Shown here in pieces: positions 20,395 to 28,952 of a DNA stretch of 43,789 bases. The notes beneath the pieces were generated by a model that searched no databases, was not told where the DNA came from, and saw only the letters and a program-made list of their open reading frames with translations. Position numbers and translations under genes: made by a program. Positions within the stretch are counted from its first letter, which is position 1. Every line of letters begins with the position of its first letter. The stretch comes from Candidatus Adlerbacteria bacterium RIFOXYC1_FULL_48_26 (GTDB taxonomy: Bacteria; Patescibacteriota; Minisyncoccia; Phycocordibacterales; SBAW01): assembly GCA_001773575.1 (NCBI GenBank), contig MEXB01000001.1, positions 1 to 43,789 of the forward strand. The letters are read 5' to 3'.

Positions 20395-22192
20395 TGCCTG
20401 ACACATCGACCCGCAGCATGTCGCGGAGCGTCTGTTCAGACAAATGAGCGTGGTTTTTTTCTTCCACGATCTTGCCGAGCGCTTCTTTAAGTGACGGTTG
20501 GTGGTTTGGTTGGTTGGTTTTTACCTGCGCAGAACCCTCTGACGTCGCTTGGGGCGACGCAACCGGATTCTGCTTCGGCGTTACAGTTGGTGAATCTCCT
20601 TTCGTAGCCATAGCAAGAGCCTCCTTCAAACTCGTTGCACCACCCAACGGTGGTTTCTCTGGCTGTCGAGGACGAGGCGCTGAAGGACGTACAGGTACGG
20701 CCTGTGGTGTTGCTTGGGGCGACGACGATGTCGCAGATGCCGGAGCAACAGCGGGCCGCGGTTCGGAAGAACCGATCGGACGCTGTTGCGCAGGTTCAGT
20801 TGATACTTTTGGCTGTAGTGAGCTTGGTTTGTATGTGGTCTCGGTTGGTCTCTGCGCAGGCGCAGCCGTAGTTGCAGCCTTCTTGGGTGCCATGCTGTCA
20901 GGTTCGCTCCAAGCAGCAAGAGCTTCTTCAACTGATTTACGGGAGCGACCAAATTGAAGACGTGAACTTTCTATAGTTTGCTCAACGAATCTTTCTGGTG
21001 GCGGATCAAACGGAGACATAGTTGTTGCCGAAAACGGCGGAGAACCTACCCCATCTATCATGAGTGTCAAATAAATCTGGGCAAAACCAAGGTTCACCAG
21101 ATCTTCCTGTGTAAACTTCGGCTGGAAGATTGTCTCAAGTACTTCTGCGTCGAATGGCCCGACACGAAATGCCACCGTGGTACCAACGTTGCCGAACACA
21201 GCGTCACGCACCTCTTCTTCCATCTGCTCTATATATTGGTGCGCAATAATAAGGTTGAGTTTATATTTGCGGGCCTCAGAGAGGATGTCAGCAAAGCTTT
21301 GGTTAGCAAAGCTTTGGAATTCGTCTACGTAGAAATAGAAAGAAGGTAGTTCAGACAATGTTCGCGCTGGCACATCGGCGCGAGACATTGCTGCCAAGTA
21401 AATTTTTGTCACGAGCATAGAACCAAGCAAGTTTGCATTTACTTCACCCACTCTTCCCTTCGACAAGTTCATGATGATGATCTTCTTTTCGTCCATCATT
21501 TTGCGAAGATCGAAAGAGGATTTTGATTGACCGACGATATTACGAATCAGTGGGTTACTGGTGAACTGGCCAATTTTATTTTGAATAGCGGGAGTCGCCT
21601 CCTGCGTATAACGGTCGGTGTAGTTAGCAAATTCCTCTGCCCAGAATGACTTGACGATCGGATCGGAAATATTTTCAATAACTTTCTTGCGGAAATTTTT
21701 GTTAACGAGCATGCGGTTAACATCCAAGAGTGTTGAGCCTGGATATTCCAACAGAGCCAACAATGTGTTGGAAAGGATGTATTCCATGCGGGCACTCCAT
21801 GAGTCAGGCCCCCAGATCTTGCGAAACGCTGACAAAAGGCCTGAAACAACGAGATGGCGCTTGTCGTAACCCACATCCTCCATAACGTTAAATGCCACAG
21901 GATGGTCCATGTCGAACGGCGCAAAGTACACAACGTCTTTTACGCGGTTCTCGGGAATATATTCCATGATGCGCTCCGCTGTTGAACCGTGCGGATCAAT
22001 AAAGGCCATACCCTCTCCGTTGCGCACATCTTGAATGGCCATGTTTTCAAGCAAGGTCGATTTACCCATGCCCGTCTTTCCGATGACGTACATATGGCGC
22101 GCTCGATCTTTCCTCTTAATACCAAAAGGAATTTGCTTACCGCGTGAATTGGTAAGCGCGAAGTAAGTTATTTTATCGTCATCTTGCAGCAT
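20381..22192 (-). CDS. TraG/VirD4-HerA-like AAA ATPase with proline-rich disordered C-terminus
   Basis: Walker A VIGKTGMGKSTLLENM; FIDPHGSTAERIMEY; FYFYVDEFQSFANQSFADILSEARKYKLNLIIAHQYIEQM. Confidence 0.85.
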   Translation of the reverse strand: MLQDDDKITYFALTNSRGKQIPFGIKRKDRARHMYVIGKTGMGKSTLLENMAIQDVRNGEGMAFIDPHGSTAERIMEYIPENRVKDVVYFAPFDMDHPVAFNVMEDVGYDKRHLVVSGLLSAFRKIWGPDSWSARMEYILSNTLLALLEYPGSTLLDVNRMLVNKNFRKKVIENISDPIVKSFWAEEFANYTDRYTQEATPAIQNKIGQFTSNPLIRNIVGQSKSSFDLRKMMDEKKIIIMNLSKGRVGEVNANLLGSMLVTKIYLAAMSRADVPARTLSELPSFYFYVDEFQSFANQSFADILSEARKYKLNLIIAHQYIEQMEEEVRDAVFGNVGTTVAFRVGPFDAEVLETIFQPKFTQEDLVNLGFAQIYLTLMIDGVGSPPFSATTMSPFDPPPERFVEQTIESSRLQFGRSRKSVEEALAAWSEPDSMAPKKAATTAAPAQRPTETTYKPSSLQPKVSTEPAQQRPIGSSEPRPAVAPASATSSSPQATPQAVPVRPSAPRPRQPEKPPLGGATSLKEALAMATKGDSPTVTPKQNPVASPQATSEGSAQVKTNQPNHQPSLKEALGKIVEEKNHAHLSEQTLRDMLRVDVSGNETE

Positions 22193-22237
22193 ACTTGAAA
22201 CTAAGTATACCAGGAGTCGATGAACGCCCGATAAGAT

Positions 22238-22447
22238 TTAGGTAGTGATATTCTCTTGGAACGGATGGTGTTCAGTTTTGTGTGCTGCGGGTTTTGAAAG
22301 TGTATGAGCGCGCATAAGAAAACCGATACCTGCAATAACAACACCGCAGAGAACCAGCACAGCTGTTCGTATAAAACTTGGGAACCCAGTATACGGAGTT
22401 ACGATGACCAGAAGCCCTACAACAATGAGAGTCATTTCTCTAGACAT
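22238..22447 (-). CDS. Small two-TM membrane protein
   Basis: Hydrophobic 69-aa ORF; TGCTATTAT ends 6 nt upstream of ATG. Confidence 0.5.
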   Translation of the reverse strand: MSREMTLIVVGLLVIVTPYTGFPSFIRTAVLVLCGVVIAGIGFLMRAHTLSKPAAHKTEHHPFQENITT

Positions 22448-22464
22448 GGCTCAATAATAGCACA

Positions 22465-23109
22465 TTAGGCGGCTTCAACTATTACGACAAATTCCCCCCT
22501 TTGTTTGTTCGTATCCTGGGCAAGAATCTCAAGTAATTCAGCCGGGGTTCCTATAATATGGTCCTCGTATAGCTTGGTGAGTTCACGAAATAGGCCCACC
22601 TTTCTTTCACCATCCGTATGTTTCTTCAATGCTTCGAGGGCTTTCATAATACGGTGTGGCGATTCGTAAAAGACGCTCGCACGATCACTCGCAGCAATCT
22701 CTTTAAACAACGTTTCTCTTCCCTTCTTTGTTGGTAAGAATCCATAGAACGTAAACGTTGGAACTCGTAGTCCTGCGATAGAAAGTGCTGCCGCAAGTGC
22801 AGATGCGCCAGGTATCGTTTCTATTTTCGCCCCCATATCGCGCGCCTTACTTACAATTTCCAAACCTGGGTCTGAGACTCCCGGTGTTCCTGCATCAGAT
22901 ACGAGCGCAACATGCTTCCCTTCTTCAAGAAGCGACAGCACACGTGTAATTACTGCAGTTGGTGTGTGAATATCAAAATGCGAAAGTAGCTTCTTTGTTA
23001 CGCGAGTATCTTCACAGCAGATAATATCTGCTTCTTTAAGTATGCGAAGTGCGCGCAACGTCACATCTTCGAGATTGCCTATAGGTGTCGCAATGACAGA
23101 AAGCTTCAT
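22465..23109 (-). CDS. rsmI: 16S rRNA (cytidine1402-2'-O)-methyltransferase
   Basis: MKLSVIATPIGNLEDVTLRALRILKEADIICCEDTRVTKKLL, SDAGTPGVSDPG; long upstream ORF extension discarded. Confidence 0.93.
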   Translation of the reverse strand: MKLSVIATPIGNLEDVTLRALRILKEADIICCEDTRVTKKLLSHFDIHTPTAVITRVLSLLEEGKHVALVSDAGTPGVSDPGLEIVSKARDMGAKIETIPGASALAAALSIAGLRVPTFTFYGFLPTKKGRETLFKEIAASDRASVFYESPHRIMKALEALKKHTDGERKVGLFRELTKLYEDHIIGTPAELLEILAQDTNKQRGEFVVIVEAA

Positions 23110-23254
23110 GTACTTGAGGGTACAGGCATTTTGGCCCACACGCCAGAGGCTATTGCGCACCTCCCCTGTCTGTGAAAAACTCATCAGTAGAGACGCGTAC
23201 ACGTGCGTACCCGTTACCAACCGGTAACGTGGAAACAAGCCCAAGGAGACTCTG

Positions 23255-23776
23255 ATGAAGCGTACCTTGTGTATCGCTGCAGCGGTTGCAGCGTGTGGCA
23301 TCGGGCTGTCGCTGCCCGCTATTGCCCACGAAGGCTCGGAGAAAATCGTCAGCCTGAAAGGCGAATCGGGTGGCATCATCGTGGCCGGCAACTTCGGCAC
23401 CTTCCTCGCGAACCAGCCCGAAGGCGTCGGCAACATCGTCGTACTCATCGATGCTCACGGCATGTTCGACAACCTGTTCGGCGCCAGGCCCGAAGGTGGC
23501 GATGGTCGTGGCCGTATCGACGAGATCCTGCACGTCATGATTCCGATCGACCCGTTCAAGGGCCTGCGGCCTGAACACGGCGACAAGATGCAGACCCTCT
23601 CGACCGAGAATGGCATGATCGCGCCGGACGACGGCAACGCCATCATCAAGCGTACGACCGAGATGGACTTCATCGACACCTACGTCGACAAGGTGAAGGC
23701 CCAGCTCAATGCCGGCAACTACCCGCTGGAATGGTCCGTCGACCTGCATCGTTCGATGGGCACCGACACGGTCTAG
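23255..23776 (+). CDS. Secreted protein of unknown function, GC-rich isolated cassette
   Basis: AAGGAGA before ATG; signal peptide MKRTLCIAAAVAACGIGLSLPAIAHEG; strong C/G third positions. Confidence 0.75.
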   Translation: MKRTLCIAAAVAACGIGLSLPAIAHEGSEKIVSLKGESGGIIVAGNFGTFLANQPEGVGNIVVLIDAHGMFDNLFGARPEGGDGRGRIDEILHVMIPIDPFKGLRPEHGDKMQTLSTENGMIAPDDGNAIIKRTTEMDFIDTYVDKVKAQLNAGNYPLEWSVDLHRSMGTDTV

Positions 23777-23810
23777 CCCCAAGTCGGGCGGCGAAGATCA
23801 CAAAAAATAC

Positions 23811-23840
23811 CCGAGGCTCACATAGCCTCGGTTTTCTTTT
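23811..23840 (+). terminator. Intrinsic terminator
   Basis: CCGAGGCT-CACAT-AGCCTCGG + TTTTCTTTTTT. Confidence 0.85.
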
Positions 23841-23848
23841 TTATAAAA

Positions 23849-23877
23849 TTGACATTTCTATAAAAATCACGCATTAT
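23849..23877 (+). promoter_or_regulatory. sigma70 promoter of laccase-domain-like cassette
   Basis: TTGACA, 17 nt spacer, CATTAT. Confidence 0.7.
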
Positions 23878-23920
23878 CGTCTCGAATTGCCCTTTCCATT
23901 CAATCTCTAGGGAGATACTC

Positions 23921-24790
23921 GTGGACACATCGATCAATCATTCGACCTTCATAGCGTACGAAGGCAACGGCCAAGGTGTCGACTTCACGGTCCAACTTCT
24001 CGCCTCTGGCGACTGGTCACTCGCTGGGTTCTACGGCGAGGAAGGTCTCAACAAAAAAGCCGACCTGGCCCAAGCTCTCTTCGTGAGTCTCTTCTCGATG
24101 GGCGCCAAGCGCGTCTACGCACCCACACCCGTCGAGTTCAACGGCAAAGTGATCACACCTAAAGCCTTTACCACCAGCATGACGCTGAATGGTCTGGGCG
24201 GCAGCGTTCAGATGCTTCGCAACGAGGAGTATCCTGCTGATGGAACACTCCTGCGCAACATCGGCGACGCCGGTGCCTTCAGCGGCGGTGGCTGTCCTAT
24301 GATTGTCGCGACCTACAAGAAGCACATGGTGTTTGCTCACGCCGGACGCGACTGCCTGTTGGACCGCGTCCGCATCGACTCGTTCGACAAACAAGAAGGT
24401 CGTCGTTACGGAAGCGTTGTTACCTCCACAATGGAGGCACTGAAGGAGGAGTCTTTCGAGTCCGACTTCGACCCCAGAAAAGTGCACGCGTGGGTCTACG
24501 GTTCCATACGAGCCGAAGATTTCACGCACGCACTCGACGACGTCAAGTACGGCGCGTATAACGGCAAGATGTATGATTACGTTCGGGAACGATTTGGCCC
24601 TGAATGTGTCGCCGTCAGAGACAATCTTATGCAGATGGATCTCCCCATCCTTATCCAGAGACAATTCATGAAATTGGGCGTCCCGGAAGAGCGCGTGAGC
24701 CTCACTCACGCATACCTGCCGGAGCACTTCCCAACTACTCGCAGCGACAGCAAGACTAGGTACCTCGCTGTCGCGTTGAGGACATCTTGA
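23921..24790 (+). CDS. Divergent polyphenol-oxidase/YfiH-like (laccase domain) protein, GC-rich cassette
   Basis: GTG start with AGGGAGA SD; GGCPMIVATYKKHMVFAHAGRDCLLDRVRI resembles the DCxP...HAGWRG block; family call tentative. Confidence 0.6.
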   Translation: MDTSINHSTFIAYEGNGQGVDFTVQLLASGDWSLAGFYGEEGLNKKADLAQALFVSLFSMGAKRVYAPTPVEFNGKVITPKAFTTSMTLNGLGGSVQMLRNEEYPADGTLLRNIGDAGAFSGGGCPMIVATYKKHMVFAHAGRDCLLDRVRIDSFDKQEGRRYGSVVTSTMEALKEESFESDFDPRKVHAWVYGSIRAEDFTHALDDVKYGAYNGKMYDYVRERFGPECVAVRDNLMQMDLPILIQRQFMKLGVPEERVSLTHAYLPEHFPTTRSDSKTRYLAVALRTS

Positions 24791-24796
24791 ATCAGG

Positions 24797-24830
24797 ACCG
24801 CCCCGTAATTTATGGGGCGGTTTTTCTTTT
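24797..24830 (+). terminator. Intrinsic terminator
   Basis: ACCGCCCC/GGGGCGGT + TTTTCTTTT. Confidence 0.85.
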
Positions 24831-24855
24831 AGTCGTTGAGTGCTAGCATGAATAA

Positions 24856-26277
24856 ATGCAACCTGGAAAAGCACACTTTATCGGTATAGCCGGCAAAGGC
24901 ATGAGCGCCGTTGCGCTACTGCTACGCGAACAAGGCTGGCAGATAACCGGCTCGGATGAGGGGTTTTATCCTCCTGTGAGCAATTACCTTGAGGAAGCTG
25001 GTGTCGTATTCTCCAGTGGATACAAGGCAGAAAATATTCCTGCAGATGCGGATATTATTGTGATCGGTAAAAACGCAAAACTTGTTCCTGAATCAAACAC
25101 AGAAGTGAAAGCTGCCCTAGAGAGTGGTAAAAAAATTGTTTCCTTCCCTGATATTCTCGAAGGCCTAACAAAAGAAAAGGAAACTATTGTTGTGGTTGGA
25201 AGCTACGGCAAATCCACCACGACCGCACTCCTTACTTGGTGCCTCAAAGCAACTGGAAAAGATCCGAGCTATTTTGTAGGTGAAATAACTAAAGGCTTGG
25301 CCCACCACGCCCAGCTCGGGTCGGGCGATGTCTTTGTACTCGAAGGAGATGAATACCCTTCCTCAAATACTGATGCAACACCAAAATTCCTCCACTACAA
25401 CGCAAAAAATGTACTGCTCACTTCCGCTACACATGACCACGTTAATATCTATCCCACACATGAAGACTATCTCCGTCCATTTCAACAGCTAGTCGCTTCC
25501 CTCCCAACAGACGGCACTCTTGTTGTGAACGGAGATGAACAATACGCACGAACTCTTGCAGAAAAATATACAGGCACAGTCGTTTTCTACGGTTCGGGTA
25601 CTACAAATGAATGGCATCCGGCAAATATCGCCTACGGAGAAATTACGACATTTGATCTTATACACAACAAAGAGCGTGTTGCGACATTCTCAACCACCCT
25701 TCTCGGTGAACATAATATTGAAAATATCGTCGGCGCAGCTGCAATGCTTTTGACCAAAGGCCTGCTTACAGTGGAAGAATGTGTCGCGAGCGTCGCAAGT
25801 TTTCAGGGCGTTAAACGCCGTCTAGAACTTCTGACAAAAGACTCTTTAGTCCCTGTACTTGAGGGCTTTGGCTCCAGTTATGAAAAAGCTCGCAGTGCCA
25901 TAGAGGCAACACGTCTGCACTTTAAAGATCGCAGACTACTAGTGGTATTCGAACCCCACACATTCAGCTGGCGCAACCGTGGCAGCGCCCATTGGTACGA
26001 TAGTGTGTTTAACGGCGCAGAGCTTGTCTACATATATGAGCCAGCTAAACAAGGAGCCGGTACTCACGAGCAACTTTCACAAAATGAGATTGTCGAACGT
26101 GTACGCGCAACAGGTATTCAAGTAACCGCAATCACAAACCCTGCTGAGACTCTTTCCCTCCTCCAAAAGGAACTTACAAATGATGACGTAGTTTTACTTC
26201 TTACATCAGGAGATCTTGATGGCTTAATCGAAGGTATCCCCGCATTAGTTGAACATCATTTCCCTACCGCCCAATGA
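24856..26277 (+). CDS. mpl: Mur ligase family, UDP-N-acetylmuramate:L-alanyl-gamma-D-glutamyl-meso-diaminopimelate ligase-like
   Basis: HFIGIAGKGMSAVALLLREQGWQITGSDEG, VVGSYGKSTTTALL, FEPHTFSWRN. Confidence 0.85.
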   Translation: MQPGKAHFIGIAGKGMSAVALLLREQGWQITGSDEGFYPPVSNYLEEAGVVFSSGYKAENIPADADIIVIGKNAKLVPESNTEVKAALESGKKIVSFPDILEGLTKEKETIVVVGSYGKSTTTALLTWCLKATGKDPSYFVGEITKGLAHHAQLGSGDVFVLEGDEYPSSNTDATPKFLHYNAKNVLLTSATHDHVNIYPTHEDYLRPFQQLVASLPTDGTLVVNGDEQYARTLAEKYTGTVVFYGSGTTNEWHPANIAYGEITTFDLIHNKERVATFSTTLLGEHNIENIVGAAAMLLTKGLLTVEECVASVASFQGVKRRLELLTKDSLVPVLEGFGSSYEKARSAIEATRLHFKDRRLLVVFEPHTFSWRNRGSAHWYDSVFNGAELVYIYEPAKQGAGTHEQLSQNEIVERVRATGIQVTAITNPAETLSLLQKELTNDDVVLLLTSGDLDGLIEGIPALVEHHFPTAQ

Positions 26278-26966
26278 AATCCATCCCTGAGCCCACCAAA
26301 GATTTCGACATCTATATAGCACGACCCAACACTCAATGGATGTTGTGTGAGGGCGAGCCGCTCGCTGAAATATATGCACGAGGATATCTTCCATATTCAG
26401 GCGCAAAGAACAGTATGAATATCTTTTATTCGGGGCGTAGCGCCCGAGTTGTTCTGACAAATTTCTCTGCAACAAGTGAAAATCGCCGCATAGCAAAACG
26501 CTTCGACGGAGTATTTCAAAAAGAACGTATTCCGTTTACTCAGTTTGTACCGGATGATACGTTCTGGAACCTATCACTTATCTATTTCGCACAAAAACAT
26601 GGGGCCAACGCTATGCCACGCGCCCGTATTGAAGCTTTATTTGCTGCGGGGATTATTACAACAGTTGTTGTATACAAGGACACCTCTAACACAGTGGCCT
26701 ATGTATTAGAGGTCGAGCAGGACGACATGGCTCACTATTGGTACTCCTTCTATGACATACAATATGCCCTCCAGTCGCTTGGCATGTGGCTTATGCTCGA
26801 CTGCATCCGTGATGCCAAAGAACGAGGGGTCAGATATTACTACCTCGGAACTGTGTATGGAGAGAAAGCGCTCTATAAAACAAACTTCGCCCCACTTGAA
26901 TGGTGGGACGAAGTTGATTGGTCTTCAGATAGTAAGCTTCTGCGCGAACGCAGCCGAAACGACTAG
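26274..26966 (+). CDS. Arginyl-tRNA--protein transferase (ATE/Bpt)-like acyltransferase
   Basis: C-term HYWYSFYDIQYALQSLGMWLMLDCIRDAKERGVRYYYLGTVYGEKALYKTNFAPLEWW resembles ATE C-terminal domain; ATGA overlap with mpl. Confidence 0.7.
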   Translation: MKSIPEPTKDFDIYIARPNTQWMLCEGEPLAEIYARGYLPYSGAKNSMNIFYSGRSARVVLTNFSATSENRRIAKRFDGVFQKERIPFTQFVPDDTFWNLSLIYFAQKHGANAMPRARIEALFAAGIITTVVVYKDTSNTVAYVLEVEQDDMAHYWYSFYDIQYALQSLGMWLMLDCIRDAKERGVRYYYLGTVYGEKALYKTNFAPLEWWDEVDWSSDSKLLRERSRND

Positions 26967-27568
26967 TTTTGAGGAGGAAGTGGAGGCAACAAGACGGTGT
27001 CAACCACATACACAATACCGTTGCTTGCTTTGTATGCCGCCACGATTTTTGCGCTATTCACGCGGGCACTCTTGTCATCTATTTCATAGCTAAAGTTCAG
27101 CGCATCCTTGGAGAGAGCTGGTACTGTACCTGCAACTTGTGCGTTTACGTCAATCATCTTGCCCGAGATGATGTGATATTGGACCAAGCGCTTAAGTTCA
27201 GTCGCACTCAAATTGTTAACCGTTCCTGTAGGCAAACGACCGAAACTTCCATCAGTTGGTACAAAGACAGTGTACGGACCCTTGCCAGTAAGAGTTGCTG
27301 AGACGCCAGTAGTTGAAAGCAGTCCGCTAAAGCGAGAATCATTTTGCAGACTTTCAAGAACGCCTGCTACGGTCGATGAACTGCGATTCTCAGGAACGAT
27401 TGGCGCTGTTGGGCCCGCAAGCGCTCCCGTTGTTGAAGTCGCCGGCTTGCCATAACCCACAGGGTTAATCTGAGTTGCATTCGAACCTAGGTACCACACC
27501 CACACGCCCACAAGTATCGCGAGCACTGCGACTGCACCCCAAACCCAAGAACGTGTTGTATTTGTCAT
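26963..27568 (-). CDS. Fasciclin (FAS1) domain membrane-anchored protein
   Basis: TM N-term; GPYTVFVPTDGSFGRLPTGTVNNL...LKRLVQYHIISGKM; ADDxVLLPP-like ending. Confidence 0.9.
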   Translation of the reverse strand: MTNTTRSWVWGAVAVLAILVGVWVWYLGSNATQINPVGYGKPATSTTGALAGPTAPIVPENRSSSTVAGVLESLQNDSRFSGLLSTTGVSATLTGKGPYTVFVPTDGSFGRLPTGTVNNLSATELKRLVQYHIISGKMIDVNAQVAGTVPALSKDALNFSYEIDDKSARVNSAKIVAAYKASNGIVYVVDTVLLPPLPPQN

Positions 27569-27650
27569 ACGAAAAATAATGAAATAAAAGTAAACTCAGC
27601 AGTAACAGTATACTACTGAGCATGAACGTTTAATGAAGATTTCTATACTC

Positions 27651-28223
27651 TTACAGTGGGTGAGTATAATCGCAGCGTGTCCTATTATTGTTTGTGTAGT
27701 TCCCATTTATATACTCTGTCCCAAGAGCGCAGTTGTAATGCACGCCCTCCAACATCATCCGTAAAATATAGTTTTGTCCGGAATTCTGCGGAAAATACAT
27801 TGCACCAGCGTAGGCACCTGCCTGTGGGCCTGCTCGTGTATCTGAATCTATATAAGGATCGATTGCATTTCTGAAGGCAACACTACTTGCAGTACTCTCC
27901 GCATAGGTCGCACTCCCGAAACACCGCGCGCTCTGATGACCAGTACCGATGCATGCATTTTGCACAATGCCCGTCACTGGGAAGTAGCCATGATCATCGT
28001 AGTAGAAGTCCAGGGCCTTTTGATATTCTCGTATTGCGACTAAATAACTCGTGTTCCTTGCTCGTTCGCGTGCGCCACTTAAAGACGTAAGCACGATACT
28101 TGCCAACATACCAATGATTGCAATCACAACCAGAAGCTCAATGAGCGTGAAGCCCCGAGTATCAGTGGCTTGTCGCACCTGCTTCACTCTTCTAAACCAG
28201 ACCATATAAAGAAATCCTACCAC
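27651..28223 (-). CDS. Type IV pilin-like / pseudopilin
   Basis: RGFTLIELLVVIAIIGMLASIVLTSLSGARERARNT prepilin motif. Confidence 0.92.
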   Translation of the reverse strand: MVGFLYMVWFRRVKQVRQATDTRGFTLIELLVVIAIIGMLASIVLTSLSGARERARNTSYLVAIREYQKALDFYYDDHGYFPVTGIVQNACIGTGHQSARCFGSATYAESTASSVAFRNAIDPYIDSDTRAGPQAGAYAGAMYFPQNSGQNYILRMMLEGVHYNCALGTEYINGNYTNNNRTRCDYTHPL

Positions 28224-28260
28224 AGCGAGCCGGACAGGAAACTGAAGCGTTTATAAATGG

Positions 28261-28342
28261 TGAGCATGGGGAGACTCGAACTCCCAACCCTTACGGGATA
28301 CGCTTCTGAGACGTACGCGTATACCAGTTCCGCCACATGCTC
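28261..28342 (-). tRNA. tRNA-Leu(CAG)
   Basis: Reverse strand GAGCATGTGGCGGAACTGGTATACGC...CTCAGAA...GGGAGTTCGAGTCTCCCCATGCTCA, type II with variable arm. Confidence 0.93.
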
Positions 28343-28377
28343 GTATGCGAACATGCCATTTATACCGTATTTTATGC

Positions 28378-28407
28378 AAAAAAATAAGAGAGCTTGCGCT
28401 CTCTTAC
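28378..28407 (-). terminator. Intrinsic terminator of the GC-rich minus-strand cassette
   Basis: TAAGAGAGC-GCAA-GCTCTCTTA + T-run on minus strand. Confidence 0.85.
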
Positions 28408-28649
28408 ACTTTCACATTTCCCATCCCGCTGTAACGGCCGTACCTGGGCCGACGATGCGCAACCTTCGGTTTCGCGCACAGATGCGGCCGCGGAGGACGT
28501 GTCGGATGAACCGGACGGTGCCTACTGGCAACCCACCCCTCACCGTTCCAGGTGTGTTCCCCGCCGCCGATAGTCCACACCCGCTGAGTAGCGTTGGGTT
28601 GAATAAATGCCCCTCGACTAAAACGAGTGCCCGTGTGCTTATTGCCCAT
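28404..28649 (-). CDS. Small basic protein of unknown function, GC-rich isolated cassette
   Basis: MGNKHTGTRFSRGAFIQ..., preceded by AGGAGGAGG SD; stop overlaps the terminator stem. Confidence 0.6.
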   Translation of the reverse strand: MGNKHTGTRFSRGAFIQPNATQRVWTIGGGEHTWNGEGWVASRHRPVHPTRPPRPHLCAKPKVAHRRPRYGRYSGMGNVKV

Positions 28650-28686
28650 TTGACGACCTCCTCCTGTAAACAACTTTTCGCGCTAC

Positions 28687-28715
28687 ACAATAAAGCCTGA
28701 GTTATTAAAATGCAA
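28687..28715 (-). promoter_or_regulatory. sigma70 promoter of small basic protein cassette
   Basis: minus strand TTGCAT, 17 nt spacer, TATTGT. Confidence 0.6.
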
Positions 28716-28952
28716 GTATTTTTGAGATGAAATATAGATAAAATCTGTGGTCATAATTCACCATTACGAAATATACGAACCTCTCCACAGCGGCGGCATT
28801 TGATTTCTATAGTGCCCAGTAAGAGCATTCCTTTGCACAGAAGTTTGCCGCAAGTACATCTATATTCTCGTTTCGCCGACATATACCAAAACTATAAAAG
28901 GTGGGTGGTAGCATTAATCTGTGAGCTTAGTAGAGAAAAGATAAAAACTGGT

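Noticed and set aside
22465-23448. Long N-terminal extension of the RsmI ORF and antisense ORF 23150-23782
   Set aside because: Extension and antisense frame are artefacts of the GC-rich plus-strand gene at 23255-23776.
27596-27621. Imperfect palindrome CTCAGCAGTA-ACAGTA-TACTACTGAG between fasciclin and pilin genes
   Set aside because: Could be a 5'-UTR hairpin or weak terminator, but no T-run or repeated copy supports a specific role.
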